The position numbers and the translations under genes were made by a program. A model generated the notes under the pieces. That model ran no database searches, was not told where the DNA came from, and saw only the letters and a program-made list of their open reading frames with translations. Below, one piece after another: positions 44,925 to 56,345 of a stretch of DNA of 64,000 bases; within the stretch, counting starts at the first letter, position 1, and every line of letters starts with the position of its first letter. The stretch comes from Takakia lepidozioides (lineage: Eukaryota > Streptophyta > Takakiopsida > Takakiales > Takakiaceae). The stretch lies in the NCBI GenBank assembly GCA_030704615.1, contig CM060734.1, positions 19,096,001 through 19,160,000 of the forward strand. The letters are read 5' to 3'.

Positions 44925-47336
44925 GTCTACCACCTCGTAACCCACATCGCCTCCGCTCCTAACAACCAAGAGCTCCACGGGTCTCCTACAGCGGCATGTG
45001 CAACATGCTGTAGCACGTAGCAGCCGTGGGGAGTTGGTTTGTGGGCAAGTTGGGTTGGCCTTCGATCTTGATGTCTTCGTACGAGAAGAAAGAGGAGCCG
45101 CCGATGAATTTGAAAAGTTGCGATGTCTCGAACACAGTCTTTGAACCGCTCCTGTGCATAAACACGCAAGGTCACGTTGTGTCATGTGAACAAAAATGAA
45201 CAAAACAATGAGGTGTTTGCGTATGCGATAGAGTGGTTGTAGGATGCCTACCTCAACTAGTGGAGGCACATCCACGAACGTGCAAATGTTTACAAATGCC
45301 TCCGCATCCACAAGCCGCTCGCCGGTAAACACTTCTGTTATCATTGCAGGCGCTATGCTTTGCAACTCTTGTAAGATGAGCTTCCGGTCCCATGCCAAGA
45401 CGCCGTTGTTGTTGATGACTCCTCTCATTGAGAACTGAAAGCCTTCTCGCACGGCTTCTCCTGCCGATCGCACACTTGAAGAACAGCGCTCGGAAGACCA
45501 TGTTCCTGACCACTTTCATGACCTCATCTGCAAATGTAGGCCCAACTGCAAGGGTTAACATTCCCGCTGCAGATTCTGCACACACGACGGATCCTCGCAC
45601 ATGACCATCTTCGCTGCCCTTTGAGCTTGATCCCCCTTGGCAACCATGCATGCCTGCATTGCCGACCATTGTGTAGGAAAGAGTTTGGAGTAGTCCTCTT
45701 TCCACATGTCAACCATGGGATCCGTTGCATTGCTAGGCAACTTGCCACACGCATGAGCTAGAATAGACAATGACATCAAACCAACAACCTTGACTCCATA
45801 TAGCGCCATCAAGAACAACAAATGTCCGAAAAACTGGAAGGTTCCTCTCTTCACCTCCACAAACGCTCGAGGACACGGCTTCAACTTCAACATGCTACTA
45901 TCAGGCATACTTACAAACACCTCTCCGCATAGCTGCATGCATCGTTCGGTGTTTTAGTGGGCAATGAATGCACTGCTAAGTCAGAACCTAAGCCTTCAAA
46001 ATGATGTGTGTACAAGCATGCATTCAGATGACAAGTTCAGGAGACACGTACCCCCGGATCGTTGAAAAATTGCGTCCACGCCTCTAAGAGGGCTTATCGT
46101 AGTGGACCTCCTAAATCCACCGTTCCATCCTCCACAAGAGTAAACTCATCTCTTCCCAGCATGTACTCTATTCGAAGTGAAGTAAATGGCGATGAGGATG
46201 ACTTGTCAGCCATAAATTGTCGTTGCAGATCTCGCATTTCGCTCCCCTTCGAAACCTGTAACATGCATATGAGACTCGTACTGAGAGCAGGATAGGCGAG
46301 TAGCTCACACATATGATTGTATCACGTGCTACACTATAGAGGATCGATTGACAACTTGGTCGCAACAATGAAGGTAATGAGCCTTAGACATTTGGAGTTT
46401 GGTTTTACCTTCAACGTAAGAGGTGGTAGTTGAGAAATGGTCTGTCGATACTTCCTCAGTACTACGGTGCGGAAATGACATATCTGAAGATTGGACCAAG
46501 CTTCTTTCTGGCGCCGGTACTTTGTCAAAAATGCAACCTCCTCAGCACCATGACCTTCATGGAGTTGTGCGTCCCGCCACGCTGACAACCGCTCTACCGT
46601 CCCATGCAAGGTGTCTTCGGGGAAGACATCCTCAACCGGTGTTCTGGTGATCAAATCCATGACCGCTGGCAATGCCAACTCCGTCACTCATGCTTCTTCT
46701 CCTAGTATGCCCTCGATCTGATCCCACTGCTTCCAGTCAGGATGGGCTTGTACTGCAAATGCTTGCAACGCTTTTGCCTCTGAAAAGAGACTCATAGATG
46801 GATGCAACAGTATCCATGGCAAAATCGATGGATCGCTCACACCCCGGTTTTGCACCATCCGTTTCACAAGCAACTTGAACACCTCCAGCACTTCCTCATT
46901 CTCGATCTCGTGCATGCGTACCCAGGCTTCTTTAAATGCATGCCAAAACCGAGCTCGGTTGTCGGTTGACACCATCTCATCATGTACCAAAACCAAACCA
47001 CATTTCAGCGTACAATGCATTCGCTTAATACGGTTTTTGCGCTACACAAAGACAAATGCTTCTACACTACTGTTGTGGTTCTATCAGACAAGAATATAAT
47101 GTCTGGGTATACGTGCTGGGGTATACTTTGTTGTTGTCATGTTTTGCATGTATCCTACCAGAATTTCATAACGGGGGGGGTGGGTGGGTTGTGTGTGTTT
47201 AACATAACGTACCAAATCTGTTGTTGAAATGGTCACATGTGATGCCAACGCAGCGTCCGCTTCCTCAAACTCCATTTGGTGCTTGTGCAACTCCCTGTCG
47301 TCGAATGAATTCCCTTTGTTGGAGACTTCTTCAATG
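44925..47336 (-). pseudogene. Unrecognised spliced gene with in-frame stops
   Basis: Minus-strand exons in order: about 47336-47225 (FDDRELHKHQMEFEEADAAL), about 47020-46409 (DEMVSTDNRARFWHAFKEAW, ILPWILLHPSMSLFSEAKAL, WSNLQICHFRTVVLRKYRQT), 46255-46055 (RDLQRQFMADKSSSSPFTSL, ALLEAWTQFFNDPG), about 45938-45550 (RGTFQFFGHLLFLMALYGVK, DMWKEDYSKLFPTQWSAMQA), about 45480-45250 (NNNGVLAWDRKLILQELQSI, TGERLVDAEAFVNICTFVDV) and 45170-44925. The 46409/46255 junction has clean GT/AG and the same phase. Two in-frame stops, TGA at 46688-46690 and TAA near 46094, break otherwise good coding frames, so the copy is probably dead. The 5' end is replaced by the LINE-like copy at 47337. I do not recognise the family; there is no catalytic motif I can name. 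Confidence 0.5.
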
Positions 47337-48671
47337 GGCAACCCTAACCCTGATTCTACACATCCAAAACCCCTGGCATACAGCCATACCGCCATCTTTC
47401 TTTTCTCAGCTCGAACAATTGTTCACCATCACTCATAAAATAAAGGCCACCATCCATTATCCAACCATCCTCTCCCACACCCATACACCCACCACATTGT
47501 CCCGGATCAAAACCAACAAAGCTTGGAACATTGCGACACCGCGCCCTTCCCAGGTCGCGCCAACAACACCTCTATCCCCAATCCCTGCAATATATCAACA
47601 AAACACCATCCCCAGATACCCACTGGCCAATTCACATTACACTGACGGATCCCTCACCAAACCTAATGTCGGGTATGGAATCTATCACGCCGGCACCAGT
47701 CAAGGCGTTGCCATCAGGCTCCCTGGCCCTGCCACCATCCTCCGGGCTGAACTCATGGCCATTTATGACGTCCCCTCTCTACTTGACACCTCCCCCCCCC
47801 CCCCCCCCCCCACACTACATCTTCACCGACAGCCTTACCTCACTATTCCTCATTCGCAACCACATCTCCCACCCCTCTGCCCATCATCATCACCCCGACC
47901 GCAACCTCATTGCCGCTATTGTCTAGAGGGCCACCTCCCTAGGCCACCCAGTCCATATACTCAAAGTCTGTTCGCATACTGGCATCCATGATAATGAAGA
48001 AGCAGACCTACTCGCCCAACTCGGTGCCTCCCAACCCATAGTTGAACCCTCGAACGACCCTATTCACATCGCCCACACCCATCCCTTCTGGTTCATACAC
48101 CCCGTTCCGGACCCCCCTGCACCCAGACCAGTCCGAAACCTCCTGACCACTCTGACCAGAGAAGCAAATAAACAAGCGGCAACCTCCATCAGCCATACCA
48201 AAGTATACATCCAAAAATGGACTCAATCCAATGTACTGCACCATAAACTCTCCAATCATTTCTGGCTAACCAAAGCCACCACTGACGCACATATCCGACA
48301 AACACTCAAATTCCAATATGCCCAATACATGGGCCACCAGCGCAAACACATCTTATGGCCACATCTGTTCCCATCCCCATACTGCCCGTTATGTGCAACC
48401 ACCAACCAAGCTCGTGACACTTGGCCACATCTCCTTAGCCAATGTACACACCCAGTTATACATGGCTTGCATATCATGCGTCATAACCAGGCAGTCTGGC
48501 ACCTCCACAAGCTCTTTCTAAAACGTGCTGAAACCCGTTGGTTCTCGCTCATGAATGCAGGCACCTAGCAGGGACGGCCACCCGACCACACAGTACCACC
48601 GTGGCTACTACCATGCACATGTACCCGATCACCATGCTAATGCCCCGCTCGACTTTGCCCGGACATACTCC
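47337..48671 (+). mobile_element. Second copy of the LINE-like RNase H region
   Basis: Matches 5748-7075 at roughly 95% by eye, starting ACCCTAACCCTGATTCTACA and ending GCCCGGACATACTCC. Both ends are cut relative to the longer copy, so this is not a simple 5' truncation. RNase H motifs (HYTDGSL, FTDSLTSLF, RNLIAAIV) are kept up to a TAG at 47924-47926 where the other copy has CAG. The C run is 20 long (47792-47811). The catalytic Glu motif reads RAELMAIYD. It joins a truncated minus-strand gene on its left. Confidence 0.85.
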
Positions 48672-49275
48672 CCTATGCGGTCCCTCCGGCGGTCCCCCAT
48701 CTTTTTCAGAAAGAAAATATTATAAATGTTGCAAAAACAATGTAATTAGTCTGAAATCAAAAATACATTATATGAGGCGACCGCATTCAGCGGTCGCCGG
48801 GAAATAATCATTAAAACAACCTTACAGCTGGAAGTTAAAATCAATAATAAGCGGAAAAAAACGAAAAAATTGGGCGACCGTTCGGCGACCGCTGATCGGG
48901 CTCGCCGCCCATAGCTGATGACATTCCGCTGCCCTTAGCGGTCGCCCATCTTTTTCTAAAACAAAATAATGCAAATACTACTAAAAAGCAAATAACAAAA
49001 TTGGAATCGAAGAACACCTGCAATCGGGCGACCGCTCGAACAGCGGTCGCCAGGACAAGTTCGTCTGCCGTCGTGCAGTCGGATGGGAAATAAACTTAAA
49101 ACAGAAACCTTACAGATGGAAGTTGAAATTTAAAAAATTGGGGAAAATGCAAAATTATGGGCGACCGTTTTGGCAGCGGTCGCCTTGTAATGTGCTTCTG
49201 CCCCTGCGCAGCCCAGTATAAATGAAAAGTCCGGCGACCGCATCAGCGGTCGCTGATCGGGTCGGAAACGGGGGT
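48672..49275. repeat. Hairpin repeats with GGCGACCGC / GCGGTCGCC arms
   Basis: Inverted pairs with 3-8 base loops at 48777-48799, 49026-49051, 49159-49184 and 49232-49252, plus half-sites at 48872-48893. Between them a larger unit repeats with a period of about 250-285 bp: GCGGTCGCCCATCTTTTTC (48690 and 48937) and ACCTTACAGCTGGAAGTT (48820 and 49105). No coding. Confidence 0.75.
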
Positions 49276-50047
49276 GGCTGCCCGCTGTGGTTCCGACATT
49301 GTTTCTTTGTTTAAAAAAAACAACCGTTAAGATGGGCCGCAGATGCAAATTCTGGCCGAATCTCAGAATTTTCATCTCTAAACTTTTTTCGGAAATTGCG
49401 GCCGGCCAATGGCGGTCCGTTATCCGGGACTTAATAAGCAAGACCAAATATGGGCTGCTCAGTGCCTCCCCTGTCGCCCCATTTATACAAATAATGTGTG
49501 ACCACCATATGGTAAACCGTGCTAATACTGCTCTTTTTTAGCATCCACCTGTCGCATCTTGCTGAACCTGGTGGCATTTTTTGGCAGTTGGCAACCTATA
49601 AATATTCTTCATTATGTGAAATCTGTAAATTTGAGCATAGCCCATCGGATCTTCATTTTCTTCATTGATCACGGAGCCAGACACAAGGCTGCAGCCAACA
49701 ACATCTAAACAGTACATCTTGTCTTTTGAACAAGAGTTTTGCACAATATGTTTAAGTGTTTGGAGGTAAATTTACTTTCAATAAAGTATGTTCCATCATT
49801 TGTGGATTGATATGCGCAAGCCAATGAGATGTAGTCAGGAAGAGATTGGCAATTGGCACTTCCAGTAGAACAAAAGAATGCAGAGCATAACCACCAAAAT
49901 CTATAACTGCTTGGTAGCATGCCTGTGCATGCAGCATGAACAATATTTGCAGATCATTTACTTCAACAATTTTAATCTCCCTCAACAATGTACACTATAA
50001 AAGACATAACTGAACCGTTCCAATGTTTCCAGCATAGATCGGCCCAC

Positions 50048-52425
50048 TCATGACTGGCCATGCCCTCTCCATAGCATACCCAAACTCAACCGGTGTTGAA
50101 GTGAGTAGTGTGATGATGTAGGTGGATTCCTGTCAAAGATTGCCCGCCATACTAACACTACCCACATCGCGTGTGCAACACCATACTGGAGTGAGGCCTT
50201 CTGCCTCTGTACATGAGCACATGAAGCCTTGCCAAAAAAGAGTTGCAACCAGATCAACATGGACAGACACATAGAAGGCGAGGAAGACCGTAAACCCTTT
50301 TTGGTGAAAGCCAGCAGCCGTTCCTCATTCTCCTGCAAACGTAACCCACAATAAAAGCAGAAATGTAACAACCACAACCCTTTCATCCTCTTTCCTAATG
50401 AATGACGGATAAATGTCCACAACACAAAACATTTCCATACACACAAAAAAGTGCACGTCTATCCCATCTGGAGAAAGATAACATCACCAATTAGGGGTCA
50501 CGGCAATTGTGTGGAAAGGGTTGCAACTAACCTGCTGCTGGAAGTAGACAAAGACATCCTTCGGGGAGCTATGCAGATCTATGGCGGAAATAGTTGTAAC
50601 TGGTTGGTGCAAGTTAAGGCATCCTCATAATTGGAGGCATGAGGTGCAAACGAGGACGCGTCAACTTGCAACAACCAGTTACAACCATTTGACGACGGAC
50701 ATCTCCATGACAATATCTGGTGCGTCTCCAGCTTTGATGATGTCAGCTTGGACCTCCAAGCCTTTCCTTGGGCTGCCATGCTAGCACATGCCTTGAGAAC
50801 AGAAATGAATGTGACCCGATTGGGTCTTGCCCCTTCCTGTAACTGTAAAGGCAGAATCGTGAGGTAAAAATAGAAATGGGCCAGCCAATATACAATACTT
50901 AAGAACACGATGGTGTTTGGATTTCCTCAAAAACACAGCAATCTTTACCTGGACTTCCTTCGCCGATATGATGCTCTCAGCTGTAAGTTTCCCTAGCGTG
51001 AAAACACATTCATCTGCCCCATATGCACCCAGTTCGAGACTGTGCTTCCATTCTGCCACAAGGTAACTGCCAACACGGATGTCAACTTCAGTCATCCAAT
51101 CCAACATATTGTCTTCTGACATTGAGGACCCCAAGGGACAGAAGCTACCTGTAAACTGCAAGCTCCTTCCTCAGTTATGAATTTCTTGGGGTTGCAGCAC
51201 TTGCTGAAGGCACTCCACTCTGAAGATCAAAGTGGTCATGTAGTGGTGATGTCAACCAGTGCTGCATCCAGAAAATGGACTTCTGTCCAATCTACCCATC
51301 ATAGATATGTATCTCATAATAGGCATATGCATCTCCCTCCACTTTAAAATGCTACTTTTGAAGAAAATCATATGTAGAGACATTATATAATATATATACT
51401 AAAATATTATACGAATAGGCTTCCAGCAACAAATTGAGTAGTAAGAACAGCGTGTGACTAACTTGTCATGAAGTGGGACAAAGAGATAGTCCTTCTCAAA
51501 TATGTTGGACCCTTTTGTCCACTTCCTCAACTTCGACAAGTCACCACCACCCTTCTTTTTCGCGTCAGGACAAAATGACATAATAACTTTGCGTGACTAA
51601 CCATATCACTCCGTCACCATCATATCAACTATGGGAAACACTCATCTGAATCCAGTGACATAACTTTCACAGCTTATCCTGATACAAGTTCTCCATCAAA
51701 GCCATTATACTTTGAGAAACAGTTGAGCCACACATCACCTACTCGTTGCTGAGCGGCAACAATGTGGAAAAGCAAAATATATACGTAGATGGCAATCAGC
51801 TGGTTACTGACCTCTAAACACAAACCTCAAATCTGCTAGGTTTCAAAGCCCAAAATAAACCATGTGCATGAGCTGAAAGAAGATTAATAAATATTTGAAT
51901 AAACACAAAGCTCGAAGTATACCTGCCCAACCACTACTTCACTCAGTTTTTTGTTGAAGAAGCTGTTGAAGGAATGGAATCGTTTTTCCTGTCCCAAACT
52001 GAGAGCTTCTGGTCTCTGAATGTACCTGCCACAGCCAGGTTATATACACTCTACTTAATGAAATCTGTGAAAAAAGTCTCCCATTGATGGAGGAAGCAAC
52101 ACTTTAAATTCTTTATACAACCATGCCAATGGTTACCATATAGCACCATGATGGGTTTCACAAATATGAGCCTCCACATGACCATCCACCCATCATATAC
52201 TTTCAGTCCTGATGACAAGTTGTTTGCCAGAGTAAGCAAAAAGTTGATACCAGCTGTTGAACTTTGGCCCACACAATAGCTACCGTACTTGATGTACAAG
52301 TCAACCACCGAAGCATTGAAATGCTCCGGCGGTGCCAGCCGTTGAAGGTCTCAGTACAGAACTTGCGCAACCTCCGGATCATCCCTGCATAGCAAACATA
52401 TGGTGCGTCTGAATTCATTCTTATT
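50048..52425 (-). pseudogene. Ulp1/SENP-like cysteine protease exons fused to PPR piece
   Basis: Minus-strand exons in the order expected for a C48 (Ulp1/ULP2) SUMO protease. About 52400-52280: VAQVLYRDLQRLAPPEHFNA, SVVDLYIKY (the FLND-x-IIDFYIKY region). About 52025-51928: PEALSLGQEKRFHSFNSFFN, KKLSE. About 51585-51465: DLSKLRKWTKGSNIFEKDYL, FVPLHDK, the block just before the catalytic His. About 51285-51170: an HW followed by HFDLQSGVPSASAAT. Then 51160-50950: TEVDIRVGSYLVAEWKHSLE, spliced (CAG/GTAAAG) to a PPR-like piece QEGARPNRVTFISVLKACAS at 50840-50760, which is itself frameshifted. Further exons are at about 50585-50535 (SSPKDVFVYFQQQ) and 50340-50120 (ENEERLLAFTKKGLRSSSPS). I do not see the catalytic Cys (Q-x-DCG). 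The first junction does not splice in phase, so this is likely a dead or chimeric gene. Confidence 0.45.
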
Positions 52426-53330
52426 AGTTATAGAGTGCAGATTAAACATGTTGTCCCCTGTCACACAGATTTACTGATTCAAATGTGCCATCATGGCCTC
52501 CAATTGGTCTGGCAGTTACAAGCTACCAGTAATAAGCACTTTACAAATCCCAAGCTCAGCTCAGGCTGAAACAATTGCAATTTGTCCCTAGTGGATGGAT
52601 ACGCTAGCAAGTCGCCCTCCCTCCTGAAACCAACAACATGGGGGCCTCATCTTAGGACCATAAATGTGTCACATCACAAAGACTAATGTGACAGCCTTGT
52701 GACAGCAATCCATGTATTGGGTGGTATCATAGCTCTCATGCAACAGTTGGAAACCAGAATAATCCGCTTTAAGTTTCAAAGAGTTCGCCACAAAAGCGAT
52801 TCAAGACAGTTCATGAGGGTGCACATACATATTGTCAGCAAATGAAGTCTTGCCACCACGTGATCGACTATCACATTCAAGCCTACATACAGTGATTTCT
52901 AAGGCACGGATGGTTGAAATACAAAAGCAGGGCTCTAATCGTAAGTTTACTTCCACACGTGAGAGCGACTGTGCTTCGCAATCCCTCTCTTCGGCGCTGA
53001 TCCTGAGCACATGAGTTCAACACTGACGAAGAACCTCATTTTCTTTTTTCCTCTGCCTCATCAGAGGAACCAAGCTCCATAGCTGTGTCCTGCAGAAGCC
53101 ACATGAGCTCCATCAGTAACATTACTTGAATGTAGTTGTACTACATGGACCCCAAATTTGGTCTGTACTAACCAGTTGTTTCCCTTGAGATAAATTACTA
53201 CAACAGTCACCCTTAATAGGTAAGCTTCGACTACTATCTTGACGTGCGTACAGTAATTAACTAGTTTGCACTCTACACAACACTGAAGACGACATCTTTC
53301 ACTAGAGGTTCACGTGATTCACTGTCACAT

Positions 53331-53726
53331 TCAGATTTTGATGCCCTTCCTGCCATTCACATGCTTCGCATATCGTGCAATCACTGTATTCCACGCAAAC
53401 AAATTTCCTTTAGGCATTTTGTCAAACCCTCGGCGTGCATCCGCCGCGCTTCCACACTTGGTATACATGTTGACAAGGGTGTTGAGAAGAAAGAGTTTTG
53501 GCTTCAATCCACTTTCGATCATGTGGGAATGAACCTGCTTTCCTACTTCTACATTCTCAATCACAGTGCACTCTCGCAATACATAAACATAAGTATTTGA
53601 GTCTACCGAAATGCCTCCTTGGTTTGATATGTCCCACACCGCTTTGAGTTGTGCTGGCTTACATAAGAGCTTGCATAAGTGTGCCAGATGACTTTTTATT
53701 TCCTCCTCCGCTTGGTCCTGTCTCAA
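53331..53726 (-). pseudogene. PPR protein N-terminal fragment
   Basis: 132 codons with pentatricopeptide repeats: SVDSNTYVYVLRECTVIENV, VEVGKQVHSHMIESGLKPKL, FLLNTLVNMYTKCGSAADAR and RGFDKMPKGNLFAWNTVIAR. The repeat breaks off at KHVNGRKGIKI with a stop where a full gene would continue for several hundred residues. PPR proteins bind organellar RNA; this piece is too short to work. It may belong with the PPR piece at 50.8 kb. Confidence 0.75.
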
Positions 53727-53849
53727 AAGCAGTAGTCATGGTGGGAGGCGATGCGGAATCCGACCACCGTGCCTGATTCAACCCTGCTATCCTGCACGAC
53801 TCAATACCTTCGGTTACACCCTTCGCCTAAACCCTAAGCCAATCCACAA

Positions 53850-54235
53850 GGGACCGCCACCCGTTGCGGTCCCGTCTATATATATATATTTTTAAAGCAC
53901 TTCAAACGGGACCACCCGGACCGCGGTCCCGGCAAATACTACACCTTCACTCCGGACGCCACCCGCCCGCACCCTCCACTATTTTTGAAATAAAAAACCC
54001 ATAAACGGGACTGGGCGCGATTCGGCGGTCCCGAGCTTATTGAGGTGGCCCCCAACGTTCGCCCACTTGAACCACAGGGGCGGCCGGCCGCCTAGCCAAG
54101 TCGCCTCAATGGGTGCGAAAGGGACGCCTTACAATCGGTACCGCCTAGCGCGGCGGACCTCAAATTTATATTTTCAAATAGGAAAAATCCCGCAATTTTG
54201 GGGCCGCCACAGGCCGGCCCCAACACACCCAAATA
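53850..54235. repeat. GGGACCGC hairpins and simple repeats
   Basis: Inverted motifs GGGACCGC / GCGGTCCC at 53860-53900, 53915-53935 and 54003-54032, with (TA)n at 53876-53890 and (AAAAT)n at 54232-54257. The layout is like the GGCGACCGC hairpins at 48.7 kb but with a different arm sequence. Confidence 0.6.
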
Positions 54236-54289
54236 AAATAAAATAAAATAAATAAAATGGACGCGTTGCCGAAGCAAGCGTAACTTACG

Positions 54290-55535
54290 GTGTCACTTGA
54301 CCCAGAAGGGCTACTACCGTCCAGTAGGAAGGTAAACACCTTTAGTGATTATCCAAGACCGAAGGCGCTTAAGCTGGTAAGGGAGGTGGTGCGCGACTAC
54401 TTCATGAACACGGATTATCCACACTTGCATAGTTCGTACGTTTTCTACGGCTATGAAGGGTTCCTGAAGTTCCAGAATAATATGGAGAGGAGAATGCGGG
54501 TGGCTATGGCAGGGGAGGAATGGGCCGAGGACAGGATGAAACCGAAATTCGATGAATGGGTGGAGAGTCGGGCACAAGATGCGACGTGGAACACGAAGCA
54601 ACTCGTGGAAACAATTGTTAAGAGACCAACAGAAGGTCGACGGCCGTCACCGGAAAAAAATTTGTTTTCGCGTGTGGATTGGTGGTTTGGTATGTCCACA
54701 ACTTATTCCAAGAATAAAACCAGGGTTGCCCCTTGGAAGACGGACAGGTTTGCGCCCAACGAAGGCCTCAGTATCTTATTCATCAACGCAAACGCCACCA
54801 TTCAGCAACTGGATAAGGTCAAAGAAGGTGGTTATGGTCGAATTCGGAAGGTGAGAATTGAAGGTGTAGGATTCCTACGACATGGGCTTTAGCGGGAAAA
54901 ATGCCCAAAGATTCTAATGCAGAAACTGCCAGACAAGAGTTTGAGCATGAGGCCATGGCAGTGCGATTCTCCCACTTTGGAGTTATCAAGTTTCTTGCTG
55001 CGCATCAACGAACGTACGAAGGGACTCAATATGGTGGAATGGGGGGACCATACGCGAAATGTTGGCAATTGACAAAAAATGGTCGAACGACGAGAGGGAC
55101 CACCGGGAATTGCTGAGATTGCATGGGACGCCGAAGGATGTGGATGAAGTGTACAGGATGGTGCGGTTTCGACGCCAACGCACAAAATTGGCATGGGCTC
55201 TTCTACACATCGTCTCAGAAGTACACAAGAATCACATCATGCACAATGATATATCCCCCGACAATATTCTCCTGCATTTTCCGGGTTGTAGCGAAGATGT
55301 GTACATTGGGTTGTGTGATTGGGGAATATCATCATCAACGGAGGCCTCCAAGGCGTCACCATATATTTATACCAGCGCAGAGGAGAGAGAACTCGCATTG
55401 CGTCACAGATGGTGGATAGCGCCAGAACTTGCGGTTGTGCACAACTCGTCAAAAACGCAAGTGGAAGGAATGCCATTTAGGCCTTTCCATAGCATGGTCG
55501 TGGAGACATTTGCTGTTGGCAAAATTGCGGAATGA
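54290..55535 (+). pseudogene. Protein-kinase-like pseudogene
   Basis: Kinase fold in three frames. Frame at 54290-54870: N-terminal region (PRPKALKLVREVVRDYFMNT, WAEDRMKPKFDEWVESRAQD), then the glycine loop KEGGYGRIRKVRI. A shift near 54872 gives TTWALAGKMPKDSNAETARQ, with the Lys of ALAGK as candidate ATP-binding residue, and EALA-like helix residues. Further shifts near 55020-55060 lead to 55059-55535: EMLAIDKKWSNDERDHRELL, HNDISPDNILLHF (catalytic loop, HxD kept, K changed to S), VYIGLCDWGIS (DFG replaced by DWG) and WWIAPELAVV. At least two shifts make this a pseudogene unless short introns explain them. The atypical HND..DWG type recurs, as I recall, in repeat-linked plant kinases. The palindrome array starts within 30 bp of the stop. 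Confidence 0.7.
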
Positions 55536-55569
55536 ATTCCATGTCCATCATCGAAATTTCGTACCGGAC

Positions 55570-56345
55570 AATGGAATGCGGCACCGCATTTCCGGAGAGC
55601 ACAATGGAATGCGGTGCCACATTTCCGTCGAAGGGTCTGGAATTGGACAAACAACGATGTCCGTTCTGAAAATGCGGCACCGCATTTCCATGTCCGTCAT
55701 CAAAATTTCGTATTGGACAATGGAATGCGGTGCCGCATTTCCGTCCAACAAGACGGAATGCCCACACGGGTCTGGAATTGGACAAACAACGATGTCTGTT
55801 TTGGAAATGCGGCGCCGCATTTCCATGTTTGGCAATCGAAAGTTCTTATTGGACAATGTAATGCGGTGCCGCATTTCCGTCAAAGGGTCTGGAATTGGAC
55901 AAACAACGATATCCGTTTTGGAAATGCGGCGCCGCATTTCCATGTACGTCATCGAAATTTCTTATTGGTCAATGGAATGCGATGCTGCATTCCCGTCTAG
56001 CATCATGGAATGGGGAGCCACATTTCCGTCGATGGGTCTGCTGTTGGAAAAACGTCCATCTCCAAAATGTAAATGTGGCACCGCATTTCCATGTTCGACC
56101 TCCGCATGCGGGGTGACATATCCATTTACCTCCATGGAAGGAGCTGGCAATCGGCAAAACTGCCGTGTCGAGAACGGAAATGCGGCACCGCATTTCCGTT
56201 CGGCCGAACAGTTTCTGATGTCCAAACCATGAAACGGAAAATTGTTCTTGCCCCGGTTTTGGAAATGCGGTGCCGCATTTCCAAAGGAGGTTTTTGCAGT
56301 TGCCACATTTCCGTTCCGACATGGAAATGCGGTGCCGCATTTCCG
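55570..56345. repeat. Array of ATGCGG palindromes (about 13 copies)
   Basis: Palindromes of the form GGAAATGCGGC plus its reverse complement (centre C/T changes to GTGCCGC) centred near 55583, 55615, 55673, 55731, 55815, 55868, 55930, 55984, 56081, 56186, 56270 and 56331, with one decayed at 56018. Linkers alternate between GTCTGGAATTGGACAAACAA and ATGTCCGTCATCGAAATTTC. An open frame of 267 codons across it (55429-56232) is a repeat by-product. The motif is the same as in the 7.4-8.3 kb array except for one symmetric base pair. Confidence 0.88.

Noticed and set aside
55429-56232. 267-codon frame across the second palindrome array
   Set aside because: Made of repeated NAAPHF / NDVRF-like peptides from the repeat; not a protein gene.
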